Shown: positions 6,073 to 13,828, numbered from the stretch's first letter. The stretch: DNA of 15,767 nt from Thermodesulfovibrionales bacterium (GCA_022013235.1 JAKLQR010000137.1:1-15767); one strand, 5' to 3'. Notes: a model not told the origin generated them from the sequence alone. Made by a program: numbers and translations.

Positions 6073-7454
6073 TTCTTGATAACATGAATTGCATCACCAT
6101 GGACATCTTCTGCAGCTTCCATGAGCGCTTCTGAGAGGGTGGGATGGGCATGGACAGTTTCACCGATATCTTTTGTTTTCAGGCCGTTCTGTATGGCGAG
6201 GGTTGCTTCATGGACCAGCACCGATGCCCCCGGTCCGATGATGTGCACTCCCAATACCCTGTCGGTTTGTTCATCCGAGACGACTTTCACGAGGCCTTCG
6301 ATTTCCCCGAGTGCGTGCGCTTTGGCGAGTGCCCTGAACTGAAAATGCCCCGTCCTTATTTTTATCCCCTGTTCGGAAGCCTGATGTTCCCTGAGACCGA
6401 CCGAGGCTATTTCAGGCGAAGTGAAGATTGCGGAAGGAACTGCAGAATAGTCCATTGCTTTCTCGCCGCCGAGTGCATTGGTCACCGCAGTGGTCCCTTC
6501 TTTCGAGGCAACATGCGCGAGCAGAAGTCCTCCTGTGACATCGCCAACGGCATAAATCCCTGGTATGGATGTTTCGAGTTTCCTGTTTGCGATAATTTCT
6601 CCATAGGGACCTGTCTTGACCCCGACTTCTTCCAGTCCGATCCCCTCGCTGTTGAAGGCCCTTCCAGTTGCAATAAGGACTTTTTCCGCTATGATCTTTC
6701 CCCCGTCAGGAAAGAGTGCATGCACTCCGTCAGGCTGTGCGGTGATGCTTTGCACTTTTGTATCAGTGAATACCTTTATTTTCTTCTTTTTGAATTCCCG
6801 TTCGAGGACCGCGGATATCTCTTCGTCTTCCGTGGCAAGCACACGGGGGAGCATTTCTATTACGGACACTTCCGAGCCGAGCTCTTTGAAGATACAGGCA
6901 AATTCACAGCCGATGACGCCTGCGCCGACGATGAGGAGGCTCTTCGGGACCTCGGTGAGGTTCAGCATATCATTGCTTGAGAGGATCTGTTTTCCGTCGA
7001 AAGGAAAGGCAGCAACCTGATAAGGCCTTGAACCGGTTGCAATGATTATTCCGTCTGCTTCTATGGTTTCCCCGGCGCCGTTCCGGGAATGGCAATGTAT
7101 CGTACGGGGAGAGGTTAAAGACCCCTGTCCTTCTTTGAGAATGACGCCGCGGTATTTCAAAAGGGAACGGATGCCCTGAACCTGTGTCCGGACAATTTTA
7201 TTTTTTCTCGCAAGGATCGCAGCAAGGTCCGGCTTTATCTCTCCGTTGCATTCAAGCCCATATTCTTTGAATCTTCTTGTTTTCGCGAGCAGCCCGGTTG
7301 ATGCAAGGATTGCTTTGGTAGGAATACATCCCCAGTTAAGGCAGGTGCCTCCGACTTCTTCTTTTTCGATTACAGTTACCTCTGCACCCAGATGGGCGGC
7401 CCTGAGCGCAGCAATATAGCCGCCGGGACCAGCTCCGATGATCGCTAATTTCAT
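6069..7454 (-). CDS. lpdA: Dihydrolipoyl dehydrogenase (E3 / L-protein)
   Basis: The 461-residue flavoprotein reoxidises dihydrolipoyl groups and passes electrons to NAD+. It has the FAD-binding GAGPGG at 7-12, the redox disulfide GGTCLNWGCIPTK with Cys 38 and Cys 43, the NAD-binding GAGVIG at 177-182, the second FAD motif YAVGDVTGG (~301-309) and the C-terminal dimer-interface active-site pair His 437/Glu 442 in HAHPTLSEA. Length and motif spacing are normal for the family. Its start overlaps the gcvH stop by 4 bp (ATGA), which makes lipoyl-GcvH its most likely substrate, although it may also serve 2-oxoacid dehydrogenases encoded elsewhere. Its stop overlaps the next unknown gene by 4 bp. 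Confidence 0.96.
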   Translation of the reverse strand: MKLAIIGAGPGGYIAALRAAHLGAEVTVIEKEEVGGTCLNWGCIPTKAILASTGLLAKTRRFKEYGLECNGEIKPDLAAILARKNKIVRTQVQGIRSLLKYRGVILKEGQGSLTSPRTIHCHSRNGAGETIEADGIIIATGSRPYQVAAFPFDGKQILSSNDMLNLTEVPKSLLIVGAGVIGCEFACIFKELGSEVSVIEMLPRVLATEDEEISAVLEREFKKKKIKVFTDTKVQSITAQPDGVHALFPDGGKIIAEKVLIATGRAFNSEGIGLEEVGVKTGPYGEIIANRKLETSIPGIYAVGDVTGGLLLAHVASKEGTTAVTNALGGEKAMDYSAVPSAIFTSPEIASVGLREHQASEQGIKIRTGHFQFRALAKAHALGEIEGLVKVVSDEQTDRVLGVHIIGPGASVLVHEATLAIQNGLKTKDIGETVHAHPTLSEALMEAAEDVHGDAIHVIKK

Positions 7455-7837
7455 TTTGCCTCTTCTTCAACATATTTCAGATACTCCGATGCGTCCATCA
7501 GGTCATCGGCATCAGAAGGATCATCGATCTCAATCACGGCAATCCATCCTTTGCCGTAAGGGTCTTCATTCAGTATTTCGGGTGATTCGGAAAGGTCTTC
7601 ATTTACTTCGTAGATCTTGCCGCTTAACGGAGAAATGAGTGAAGAGGTGGCCTTTGTCGATTCTATCTCGCCGATTTCACTGTTTGCATCAACATCCGTG
7701 TCAACTTCAGGGAGATCAATGTAGACGATATCGCCGAGCGCTTCCTGTGCGTAGTCTGTTATGCCGATCGTAGCTTTCCTGCCGGTGACTTTTACCCAAG
7801 TGTGTTCTCTGTGAAATTTCAGTTCATCTGGATTCAT
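7451..7837 (-). CDS. gcvH: Glycine cleavage system H protein (lipoyl carrier)
   Basis: The 128-residue protein is a complete H protein. It starts with the typical FHREHTWVKV and GITDYAQEALGDIVYIDLP segments. The lipoylation site is Lys 62 in EIESTKATSSL, and NEDPYGKGWIAVIE is the normal C-terminal motif. The lipoyl arm shuttles the aminomethyl group among P, T and L proteins in glycine cleavage, or in reverse in glycine synthesis. ATG 7837 has an excellent ribosome site (AGGAGG, 7 bp upstream) and a promoter at 7874-7901. It heads the minus-strand cluster and overlaps lpdA by 4 bp. No gcvT or gcvP genes are present in the window, so they must lie elsewhere or be absent. Confidence 0.95.
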   Translation of the reverse strand: MNPDELKFHREHTWVKVTGRKATIGITDYAQEALGDIVYIDLPEVDTDVDANSEIGEIESTKATSSLISPLSGKIYEVNEDLSESPEILNEDPYGKGWIAVIEIDDPSDADDLMDASEYLKYVEEEAK

Positions 7838-7873
7838 GTATTCCTCCTTTTCTGTTACTCACCCCACTGATTT

Positions 7874-7901
7874 CTTATCATAGGTTTTTCTTCTTTGTCA
7901 A
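7874..7901 (-). promoter_or_regulatory. Sigma70-like promoter for the gcvH-lpdA cluster
   Basis: On the minus strand a perfect TTGACA (7896-7901) is followed after 16 bases by GATAAG (7874-7879), a fair -10 match. Transcription would begin near 7867, giving a leader of about 30 bases with AGGAGG just before the gcvH ATG. It lies in the gap between the divergent gcvH and rsmD genes. Confidence 0.5.
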
Positions 7902-7958
7902 GAAAAGTTCGTGCGCCGTTGTTGAAGCCCTTGGTATCTTGTAGTAAGATATAATTAA

Positions 7959-8537
7959 ATGAGGATATCCGGCGGTGTCGCAAAAGGAAGGAGAACGGCT
8001 ACGGAAAAACTTCCGGGCAAGAAAGTGCCCGGAGAACGGCTCAGGCCGACGTCCTCCAAGGTTCGGGAGGCGTTGTTCGATATAATCAGAAATAGACTTG
8101 AAGGAGCTCATTTCGTTGACCTCTATGCAGGAAGCGGAGCCGTAGGATTCGAAGCGCTCTCCCGCGGCGCGGAACATGTCGTCTTTGTAGAGCCTGATAA
8201 GCTCAGAACCGTGATGATTCAAAAGAATATCGAAAGTCTGGGGTTCTCCGGGAATGCGAGCATCAGCAGGACGGATGCGGAGAAATTCCTGAAAAAGGCG
8301 GCGCTTGACAGCGGTGGATACGATATTTTATTTCTCGACCCGCCGTATCGTTCAGAAGAGATAGAGAAAGTTCTCCCGCTTATAGGGAGCAGCAAAATAC
8401 TGAATGATGACGGGTTAGTAATCGTAGAACATTTTTTCAAAAAGACACTGCCCCGCGCTGCGGGCAGGCTGATACTCTTAAAACAGTACCGGTACGGAGA
8501 TACGATGCTGACCCTTTACCGAAAGGACAGGGAATGA
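7959..8537 (+). CDS. rsmD: 16S rRNA (guanine-966-N2)-methyltransferase
   Basis: The 192-residue protein fits RsmD, which uses S-adenosylmethionine to methylate N2 of G966 in 16S rRNA during 30S assembly. It begins MRISGGVAKGRR, has GERLRPTSSKVREALFD (26-41), the AdoMet-binding DLYAGSGAVGFEALSRGA (54-71) and the catalytic DPPY at 127-130. No ribosome site is evident. The sequence GATATAATTAA directly precedes ATG, and a weak TTGAAG-17-TAAGAT promoter (7922-7950) would give an almost leaderless transcript. It overlaps coaD by 4 bp, a pairing of rsmD and coaD that is common in bacteria and supports both assignments. Confidence 0.93.
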   Translation: MRISGGVAKGRRTATEKLPGKKVPGERLRPTSSKVREALFDIIRNRLEGAHFVDLYAGSGAVGFEALSRGAEHVVFVEPDKLRTVMIQKNIESLGFSGNASISRTDAEKFLKKAALDSGGYDILFLDPPYRSEEIEKVLPLIGSSKILNDDGLVIVEHFFKKTLPRAAGRLILLKQYRYGDTMLTLYRKDRE

Positions 8538-9028
8538 AGACTATTGCGATTTATCCGGGAACCTTTGATCCCATAACAAACGGCCACCTCGACCTTGTAA
8601 AAAGAGCCCTGCGGTTTTTCGACGAAGTGATCGTTGCGGTAGCTCCAAGCCTCAGGAAACAGACCCTTTTTACTCTCGATGAGAGATTAACGCTTATTCA
8701 TGAATCATTAGAAGGGATGCCGAAGGCAAGCGTGGAATCTTTTAACGGACTTCTTGTCGAGTACGTGAGAGAGAAGCAGGGGATAGCGATTATACGGGGA
8801 CTCAGGGCTGTGTCCGACTTCGAATATGAATTTCAGATTGCGCATATGAACAGGAGACTCCGGAAAGATATTGAAACAGTATTCCTTATGCCGAGCGAAG
8901 AGTACAGTTTCCTGTCTTCAAGCATTATCAAAGAGGTCGCGTCATTCGGTGGATCGATAAGAGGGCTCGTGCCGAAAGCTGTCGAAAAAGCGATTAACAA
9001 AAAGTTCAAAAAAGAGAGGGTCAGGTAA
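8534..9028 (+). CDS. coaD: Phosphopantetheine adenylyltransferase
   Basis: This 164-residue nucleotidyltransferase transfers AMP from ATP to 4'-phosphopantetheine, the penultimate step of coenzyme A synthesis. It starts MKTIAIYPGTFDPITNGHLD with the nucleotide-binding TNGH (15-18). It also carries IIRGLRAVSDFEYEFQ (86-101), and YSFLSSSIIKE (124-134) supplies the second ATP-binding loop. Length and motifs are normal. Its ATG overlaps the rsmD stop (ATGA), indicating translational coupling. The last few codons and the stop lie within the left arm of a long inverted repeat (9017-9090), so the extreme C-terminus (KERVR) may have been shaped by that element. Confidence 0.96.
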   Translation: MKTIAIYPGTFDPITNGHLDLVKRALRFFDEVIVAVAPSLRKQTLFTLDERLTLIHESLEGMPKASVESFNGLLVEYVREKQGIAIIRGLRAVSDFEYEFQIAHMNRRLRKDIETVFLMPSEEYSFLSSSIIKEVASFGGSIRGLVPKAVEKAINKKFKKERVR

Positions 9029-9090
9029 AGGTATAGGGAAAGCGAGAGTATAATTCATTTTTTCTGTACCTGTACCTTTGCCTTGTCCCT
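9017..9090. repeat. Long imperfect inverted repeat at the 3' end of coaD
   Basis: The left arm (9017-9037, AGGGTCAGGTAAAGGTATAGG) matches the reverse complement of the right arm (9069-9090) almost throughout: AGGG, CA-GG, AAAGGTA and AGG pair, with two G-U pairs, one mismatch and one bulge. The roughly 20-bp stem encloses a ~31-base AT-rich loop and contains the coaD stop codon. There is no terminal T-run after the right arm, so it is not a classic intrinsic terminator. It is better read as a small repeat element or an mRNA-stabilising hairpin between coaD and the next gene. Confidence 0.65.
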
Positions 9091-9116
9091 GATTTTCTTA
9101 ATGCTGGAGGGTTGGC

Positions 9117-10151
9117 ATGTCTCGCAGCGAGATACTTGTCCCGCCTCATTTTCACCCGGAAAAAGTCGGCGAAGTATGGAAGGTCGCCTACCAGGAGATA
9201 GCCGGTAACGCTGAAGAGTGGGCAAAAAAACACCGTATCAGCACTGCATCAGACGATCAGTTCAAGATATGTCTTATTGGAGTCGATGTCCAGAATTCAT
9301 TCTGCATTCCGGGATTCGAATTGTATGTTGGTGGTCGATCAGGGAAAGGCGCCATAGATGACAACCGGCGGCTTTGCGAATTTATCTACAGAAACCTCGA
9401 CGTTCTCACGCAGATTTGCCCGACTATGGATACTCATCAGGCCATGCAGATATTTCATGCCATTTATCTGGTCAATGAAAAGGGAGAACATCCCGCGCCG
9501 TTTACGATTATTTCCGAGGAAGATATCCGGAAAGGCGTATGGAAATTCAATCCCCGGCTCAATTCCAGTTTCCCGGTCAGTGAAGATTACGGTCAGAGGC
9601 ACCTCCTCCATTATGCAAAGCAATTGAGAGAAGGCGGGAAATACGATCTTACGATATGGCCTTACCATGCAATGCTCGGCGGGATTGGTCATGCGCTTGT
9701 TCCCGCAGTTGAAGAAGCTATATTTTTCCATTGTATCGCGCGGTACAGCCAGCCGAATTTTCTTGTAAAAGGGGACAGACCTTTTACAGAACATTATTCA
9801 GTCCTCGGACCTGAGGTACTGGAAGGCCCATACGGAGAAGCGATCGCCCGGAAAAGCGATACATTTTTCAGGAAAATGTTCGAATTCGATGCAATTCTCA
9901 TTGCAGGACAGGCGAAGAGCCATTGCGTTGCATGGACGATCCAGGACCTCCTTGAGGACATCCTCACTCAGGACAGAAGGCTGGTCGAAAAGATATATCT
10001 CATGGAAGACTGTACCTCTCCGGTAGTTGTTCCCGGGGTGATTGATTACACAGAGCAGGCCGATGCTGCGTTCAAACGTTTTGCAGATGCAGGAATGCGT
10101 ATCGTCCGTTCGACAGACCCTATAGACCAATGGCCAGGAATAAAACTGTAA
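9117..10151 (+). CDS. Large nicotinamidase-like cysteine hydrolase (isochorismatase superfamily)
   Basis: The 344-residue protein has the isochorismatase/nicotinamidase fold elements in order. Asp 57 (IGVDVQNSFC), the metal-site motif TMDTHQ (103-108, with Asp 105 and His 107, probably also His 114), WPYHAMLGG (181-189), Lys 218 in LVKGDRPFTEHYS, and Cys 270 in GQAKSHCVAWTIQDLL can all be placed, followed by the cis-peptide-like segment SPVVVP. This matches the Asp-Lys-Cys triad and zinc site of nicotinamidases, which convert nicotinamide to nicotinate for NAD salvage. It is much longer than typical PncA (~200 residues), with an extended N-terminus and an insertion around 115-165, so the substrate is uncertain. 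GGAGGG lies 5 bp before ATG 9117. Its 3' end overlaps the first DUF299 regulator by 22 bp, so it heads the PEP-synthase operon. Some other amide-hydrolysing activity remains possible. Confidence 0.8.
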   Translation: MSRSEILVPPHFHPEKVGEVWKVAYQEIAGNAEEWAKKHRISTASDDQFKICLIGVDVQNSFCIPGFELYVGGRSGKGAIDDNRRLCEFIYRNLDVLTQICPTMDTHQAMQIFHAIYLVNEKGEHPAPFTIISEEDIRKGVWKFNPRLNSSFPVSEDYGQRHLLHYAKQLREGGKYDLTIWPYHAMLGGIGHALVPAVEEAIFFHCIARYSQPNFLVKGDRPFTEHYSVLGPEVLEGPYGEAIARKSDTFFRKMFEFDAILIAGQAKSHCVAWTIQDLLEDILTQDRRLVEKIYLMEDCTSPVVVPGVIDYTEQADAAFKRFADAGMRIVRSTDPIDQWPGIKL

Positions 10152-10996
10152 AACCATCAAAGAGCAAAGTGCAGGTATTCATCATATCGGACGCCACAGG
10201 ATTGACGGCTGAAATGGTGATCAGCGCGGCGCTGGTGCAGTTTAAGGAAATAGAGCCGGTCTTCAAGAAATTCCCCTACATAAAAACAAAGGAACAGGTG
10301 AGCACTATCCTCTCGCAGGCGGAAGCGGTGCACGGCATCGTCATATATTCGCTCGTCTCCCAGGAACTCAGGAATTGGGTCCGCAGGGAAAAAAGAAAGA
10401 AGAATGTGTTCGCGGTCGATATCCTCGGGTCCCTTATTGACCAGATCGGCAAGATATGGAACCTCATCCCTGAATTCAGTCCCGGACTGCTCAAAAGGGT
10501 GAGCGAAGAATCGATTCGCCTCGCGGAATCCATTGATTTTACTTTAAGGCACGACGATGGTCAGGGTATCGATACTCTCGAACAGGCTGACCTGGTCCTG
10601 TTTGGTGTTTCGAGGACTTCCAAGACGCCCACCAGTCTCTACCTGTCCTGCAATCACAACCTGAAGGTGGCAAACATCCCTATTATTGAGACAATACGCC
10701 CGCCGGATAAGATTTATGCTTTGGATATGCAAAAGATAGGTCTCACCATCTCACCCGAAAGGCTTGCGTTTATAAGGGAGAGGAGGATGAAATACGCAGA
10801 CGCCGGCGATTATCTTGAGTTGTCACATATCAAGAAGGAAATCGAATACAGTCACCGCATTTTCAGAAAGGTCCCGGGAATACAGATTATCGATGTGACG
10901 CAGAACTCTATCGAAGAGGTCGCAAACAGGATCATAGAGCGGCGGCAGGAACCCGTGAAAGAAGGAAAGGAGGAAATGTCCGATGCAGCGAAATGA
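10130..10996 (+). CDS. ppsR: PEP synthase regulatory kinase/pyrophosphorylase (DUF299), copy 1
   Basis: DUF299 proteins are bifunctional: an ADP-dependent kinase activity inactivates PEP synthase or PPDK by phosphorylating a Thr near the catalytic His, and a phosphate-dependent pyrophosphorylase activity reverses it. This 288-residue copy has the N-terminal SDATG (20-24), RHDDG (140-144) and the P-loop GVSRTSKT (159-166) followed by PTSLYL. The segments TPTSLYL and LTISPERLAFIRERR resemble, from memory, the enterobacterial PEP-synthase type (YdiA). It overlaps the hydrolase gene upstream by 22 bp and ppsA downstream by 14 bp, which makes PEP synthase its evident target. ATG 10130 has no ribosome site of its own; a GTG at codon 14 is an alternative start closer to the family N-terminus. 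The C-terminal tail is Glu/Lys-rich. Confidence 0.9.
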   Translation: MARNKTVKPSKSKVQVFIISDATGLTAEMVISAALVQFKEIEPVFKKFPYIKTKEQVSTILSQAEAVHGIVIYSLVSQELRNWVRREKRKKNVFAVDILGSLIDQIGKIWNLIPEFSPGLLKRVSEESIRLAESIDFTLRHDDGQGIDTLEQADLVLFGVSRTSKTPTSLYLSCNHNLKVANIPIIETIRPPDKIYALDMQKIGLTISPERLAFIRERRMKYADAGDYLELSHIKKEIEYSHRIFRKVPGIQIIDVTQNSIEEVANRIIERRQEPVKEGKEEMSDAAK

Positions 10997-13373
10997 TTTT
11001 GTATTATGGTTCAAAGACATTGGGAAAGAGGATATCCCCCTGGTTGGCGGCAAGTGCGCCAATCTTGGTGAGCTTGTGAGCAAAATCGGCATGCCTGTGC
11101 CGAACGGTTTCGCCGTTTCGGCATATACGTACAAGCAGTTTCTCGAAAGGACGCAGACGAATAAAACAATCAAAAAACTCCTTGACGGTCTCGATACCGC
11201 AGATATGGAAGCCCTCCGGAAGGTTTCTGCAAAAATACGGAAGCATATCGAGGGTATTCGCATGCCTGACGATATGGAGAAGGCTTTCCTATCTTCATAT
11301 GAGAAGCTTTGTAATCAGGCAGGCAAAAAGAACGTTGCAGTTGCAGTAAGGTCTTCTGCAACCGCCGAGGACCTGCCCGGGGCAAGTTTTGCGGGCCAGC
11401 AGGATACCTTCCTGAATGTGACAGGAAAAACCCTTATCAGCAATATCAAAAAATGCTGGAGTTCGCTCTTCACCTCACGGGCTATCGTGTACCGGAAAGA
11501 GAAGGGGTTTTCCGATGATGACGTGCTGATCAGCGTGGCGGTGCAGGAGCTTATCTTCTCCGCCGGTTCCGGGGTGATGTTCACGCTGGAACCGGTGAGC
11601 GGAGATAAAAGCAAGATAGTTATCAATGCCTCATGGGGACTGGGAGAGGCGATCGTAAGCGGACAGGTGACCCCGGACGAATATGTGGTCAAGAAAGATT
11701 CAATGAAAGTCGTAGAAAAACACGTAGTCAGGAAAGACAGGCAGATTGTCTCCGATGTGAAAGGCGGGACAAAATGGGTGAAGGTCCAGGGCACAATGCA
11801 GAAAAAACCGGTGCTCGATGACGCTTCAATCGTCCGTCTTGCGAAATATGGCATCAAAATAGAAAAGCATTATGGCGTGCCCCAGGACATCGAATGGGCT
11901 GTTGACGATACGGGCAGGATCTTCATTCTTCAGGCGCGCCCTGAAACGGTCCACAGCACTGAAGGTGCGGGAAAAAGCACAGAAGGGAAGGAGCTTATGG
12001 AAAAAGATATCCTGTTGAGAGGAATAGGGGTAAGTCCCGGTCAGGCGTCCGGCAAAGTACAAATTATGCTCGATGTGAAGAAGATGTCGGGATTCCGGCA
12101 AGGGGACGTTCTGGTCACGGAGATGACAACTCCCGATTGGTTGCCCGCAATGAAGATCGCAGCGGCCATTGTGACGAACCTGGGAGGAAAAACCTGCCAT
12201 GCCGCCATTGTCAGCCGTGAACTCGGAGTTCCTTGTATTGTCGGGACAGAGAAAGCGACAAAAGTCCTGAAGGACGGCGAGGTGATTACGGTTGATGGAC
12301 AGAGGGGGCTGATATTTAAGGGCTCGCTTGCCAAAAAAGAAGCAGCGGCTACGGCTGGTACCGGAGCGGCTGACATATCCTCACAGGTGATCACTGCAAC
12401 AAAAGTATACGTAAATCTTTCCATCCCTGAGATTGCGGATAAGATAGCGAAGGAAACAAATGCGGACGGAGTGGGATTGCTTCGCGCAGAACACCTCATG
12501 CTCAGTATAGGCAAACACCCGAGGCTTCTTATCGAAGAGGGGGGAGAAAAGATTATGCTCGATACCTTCTCCCAGGGGGTTGGAAAGGTTGCAGAAGCGT
12601 TTTTCCCGAAGCCTGTTGTTTACCGGTTTCTAGATTTCAAGCCGGATGAATTCCTTGAACTCCCCGGAGGAGAAAAATATGAAAGGAAGAATGTAGGACC
12701 GAATCCAATGATCGGGTATCGCGGAGAATACCGGTATTCCAAAGAAGACGACATCTTCAGAATCGAACTAAGAGCGATACGGCAGGCAAGGGAAAAGATG
12801 GGACTTAGCAACATATGGGTCATGGTGCCATTTGTGCGGACGCTGGACGTATTCAGAAAAACAGTGGCAATCATGCGCGAAGAGGGCCTGGACAACCGGA
12901 ACGATCCGGGTTTCCAGCTCTGGATAATGGTAGAAGTTCCGAGTGCGGTATTCATGATCGAGGAGTTCTGCAGGGAAGGCATCGACGGGGTGAGTTTCGG
13001 TACCAACGACCTCACCATGCTCGTCCTTGGCGTTGATAGAAATGACATTTCGGTGCAGGAGATTTACGACGAAAGGAACCTCGGCGTCCTCCGCGCAATC
13101 GCCTATACCATGGCTGTATGCAGAAAACATGGCGTGACGACTTCCATCTGCGGACAAGCCCCGAGCGTATACCCTGATTATCTCGAGTTCATGATACGGT
13201 GCGGCGCCACTTCGATATCGGTGAATCCCGATACCGTAGTCTCCTCAAGAAGGGGCGTGGCAGTGGTAGAGCAGAAGATCCAGATGGAGAATGCGCTCGG
13301 TATCAGAACAAAACCGAAGATAGCGAAAATCCCGCTGGAAGAGGTGTTCTTTTGGAGAGGGGTAGAAGAATAG
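10983..13373 (+). CDS. ppsA: Phosphoenolpyruvate synthase (pyruvate, water dikinase)
   Basis: The 796-residue enzyme makes PEP, AMP and phosphate from pyruvate, ATP and water, the entry to gluconeogenesis. Domains in order: an ATP-grasp domain (~15-325, with VGGKCANLGEL, AVRSSATAEDLPGASFAGQQ and the end ILQARPETV), the swivelling phosphohistidine domain (~345-450) with catalytic His 406 in GGKTCHAAIVSRELGVP, and a TIM-barrel PEP/pyruvate domain (~470-790). The barrel holds ADGVGLLRAEH, SFGTNDLTML and the proton-donating Cys 723 in ICGQAPS. Thr 404, two residues before His 406, corresponds to the Thr phosphorylated by DUF299 regulators. AGGAGG lies 9 bp upstream of ATG 10983. An earlier ATG at 10976 is out of frame. 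The gene overlaps ppsR copy 1 by 14 bp and the UPF0146 gene by 22 bp. Confidence 0.96.
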   Translation: MQRNDFVLWFKDIGKEDIPLVGGKCANLGELVSKIGMPVPNGFAVSAYTYKQFLERTQTNKTIKKLLDGLDTADMEALRKVSAKIRKHIEGIRMPDDMEKAFLSSYEKLCNQAGKKNVAVAVRSSATAEDLPGASFAGQQDTFLNVTGKTLISNIKKCWSSLFTSRAIVYRKEKGFSDDDVLISVAVQELIFSAGSGVMFTLEPVSGDKSKIVINASWGLGEAIVSGQVTPDEYVVKKDSMKVVEKHVVRKDRQIVSDVKGGTKWVKVQGTMQKKPVLDDASIVRLAKYGIKIEKHYGVPQDIEWAVDDTGRIFILQARPETVHSTEGAGKSTEGKELMEKDILLRGIGVSPGQASGKVQIMLDVKKMSGFRQGDVLVTEMTTPDWLPAMKIAAAIVTNLGGKTCHAAIVSRELGVPCIVGTEKATKVLKDGEVITVDGQRGLIFKGSLAKKEAAATAGTGAADISSQVITATKVYVNLSIPEIADKIAKETNADGVGLLRAEHLMLSIGKHPRLLIEEGGEKIMLDTFSQGVGKVAEAFFPKPVVYRFLDFKPDEFLELPGGEKYERKNVGPNPMIGYRGEYRYSKEDDIFRIELRAIRQAREKMGLSNIWVMVPFVRTLDVFRKTVAIMREEGLDNRNDPGFQLWIMVEVPSAVFMIEEFCREGIDGVSFGTNDLTMLVLGVDRNDISVQEIYDERNLGVLRAIAYTMAVCRKHGVTTSICGQAPSVYPDYLEFMIRCGATSISVNPDTVVSSRRGVAVVEQKIQMENALGIRTKPKIAKIPLEEVFFWRGVEE

Positions 13374-13750
13374 AGGACTTTATAGGCTACATCGCGGGAA
13401 AGTACCGGTCCGTTGCGGAAATCGGTATCGGACATGACCCCGGTGTGGCCTATGCCCTGAAGAACAGGGGGATCAGGGTTTTCGCGACTGATGTGAAGCC
13501 GTTTTCATACGACGGTCTCAGCGTTATGCACGATGACATAACCTGTCCGGATGTTTCTTTATATACAGACACTCAGCTTATTTATTCCGTGAGGACTCCT
13601 TCTGAACTTGTGCCATATATGGAAACACTCGCCAGGACGATTTTTGCAGACCTGATCGTGAAACCCCTCTCCTCAGAATTCCTGAACGGGCAGTTGGTGC
13701 GGAGTGAAGAAGCAACATTTTATTTATGGCAGTTTTCTCAGACATCATGA
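13352..13750 (+). CDS. UPF0146 family protein, TTG start inside the ppsA 3' end
   Basis: About 132 residues. The visible core VAEIGIGHDPGVAYALKNRG, VFATDVKP, HDDITCPDVSLYTDTQLIYS, VRTPSELVPYM and ADLIVKPLSSE matches, as I remember it, the UPF0146 family, a Rossmann-like fold best known from archaea and without an assigned function. The GIGHDPGVA loop resembles an AdoMet- or nucleotide-binding loop, but no catalytic motif follows. I choose TTG 13352 because a GAAGAGG ribosome site lies 6 bp upstream and the protein then starts at the family N-terminus (ERGRRIEDFIGYIAGKY); the frame also stays open upstream to 13199, but that part lies entirely within ppsA. The 22-bp overlap with ppsA implies coupled expression in the PEP-synthase operon. 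Confidence 0.75.
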   Translation: MERGRRIEDFIGYIAGKYRSVAEIGIGHDPGVAYALKNRGIRVFATDVKPFSYDGLSVMHDDITCPDVSLYTDTQLIYSVRTPSELVPYMETLARTIFADLIVKPLSSEFLNGQLVRSEEATFYLWQFSQTS

Positions 13751-13771
13751 GCGCCCGATGACAGATGAGAG

Positions 13772-13792
13772 ATGCTGCAATAAATTCAGCAT
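13772..13792. repeat. Small ATGCTG/CAGCAT hairpin repeat
   Basis: ATGCTG (13772-13777) and CAGCAT (13787-13792) form a 6-bp stem with a 9-base loop in the gap between the UPF0146 gene and the second DUF299 gene. The surrounding text (AGAGATGCTGCAATAAATTC, then AGCATGACG) resembles a widespread dispersed intergenic repeat whose minus-strand translation reads VMLNLLQH. A fragment of a repeat family is likely. Confidence 0.5.
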
Positions 13793-13828
13793 GACGGAAA
13801 AAGAAACAACAAGAAAAGGCCGGTCAAA

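Noticed and set aside
6144..6980. 278-codon plus-strand open frame opposite lpdA
   Set aside because: It is fully antisense to a complete dihydrolipoyl dehydrogenase; the Cys/Phe-rich, low-quality translation is typical of a shadow frame.
9049..9054. TATAAT in the loop of the inverted repeat before the hydrolase gene
   Set aside because: No -35 element at 16-18 bp spacing; not enough to call a promoter, although the operon must have one nearby or be read from coaD.
11315..11857. 180-codon minus-strand frame opposite ppsA (and several similar ones)
   Set aside because: Ser/Thr-rich antisense translation of a well-supported gene, with no start signals.
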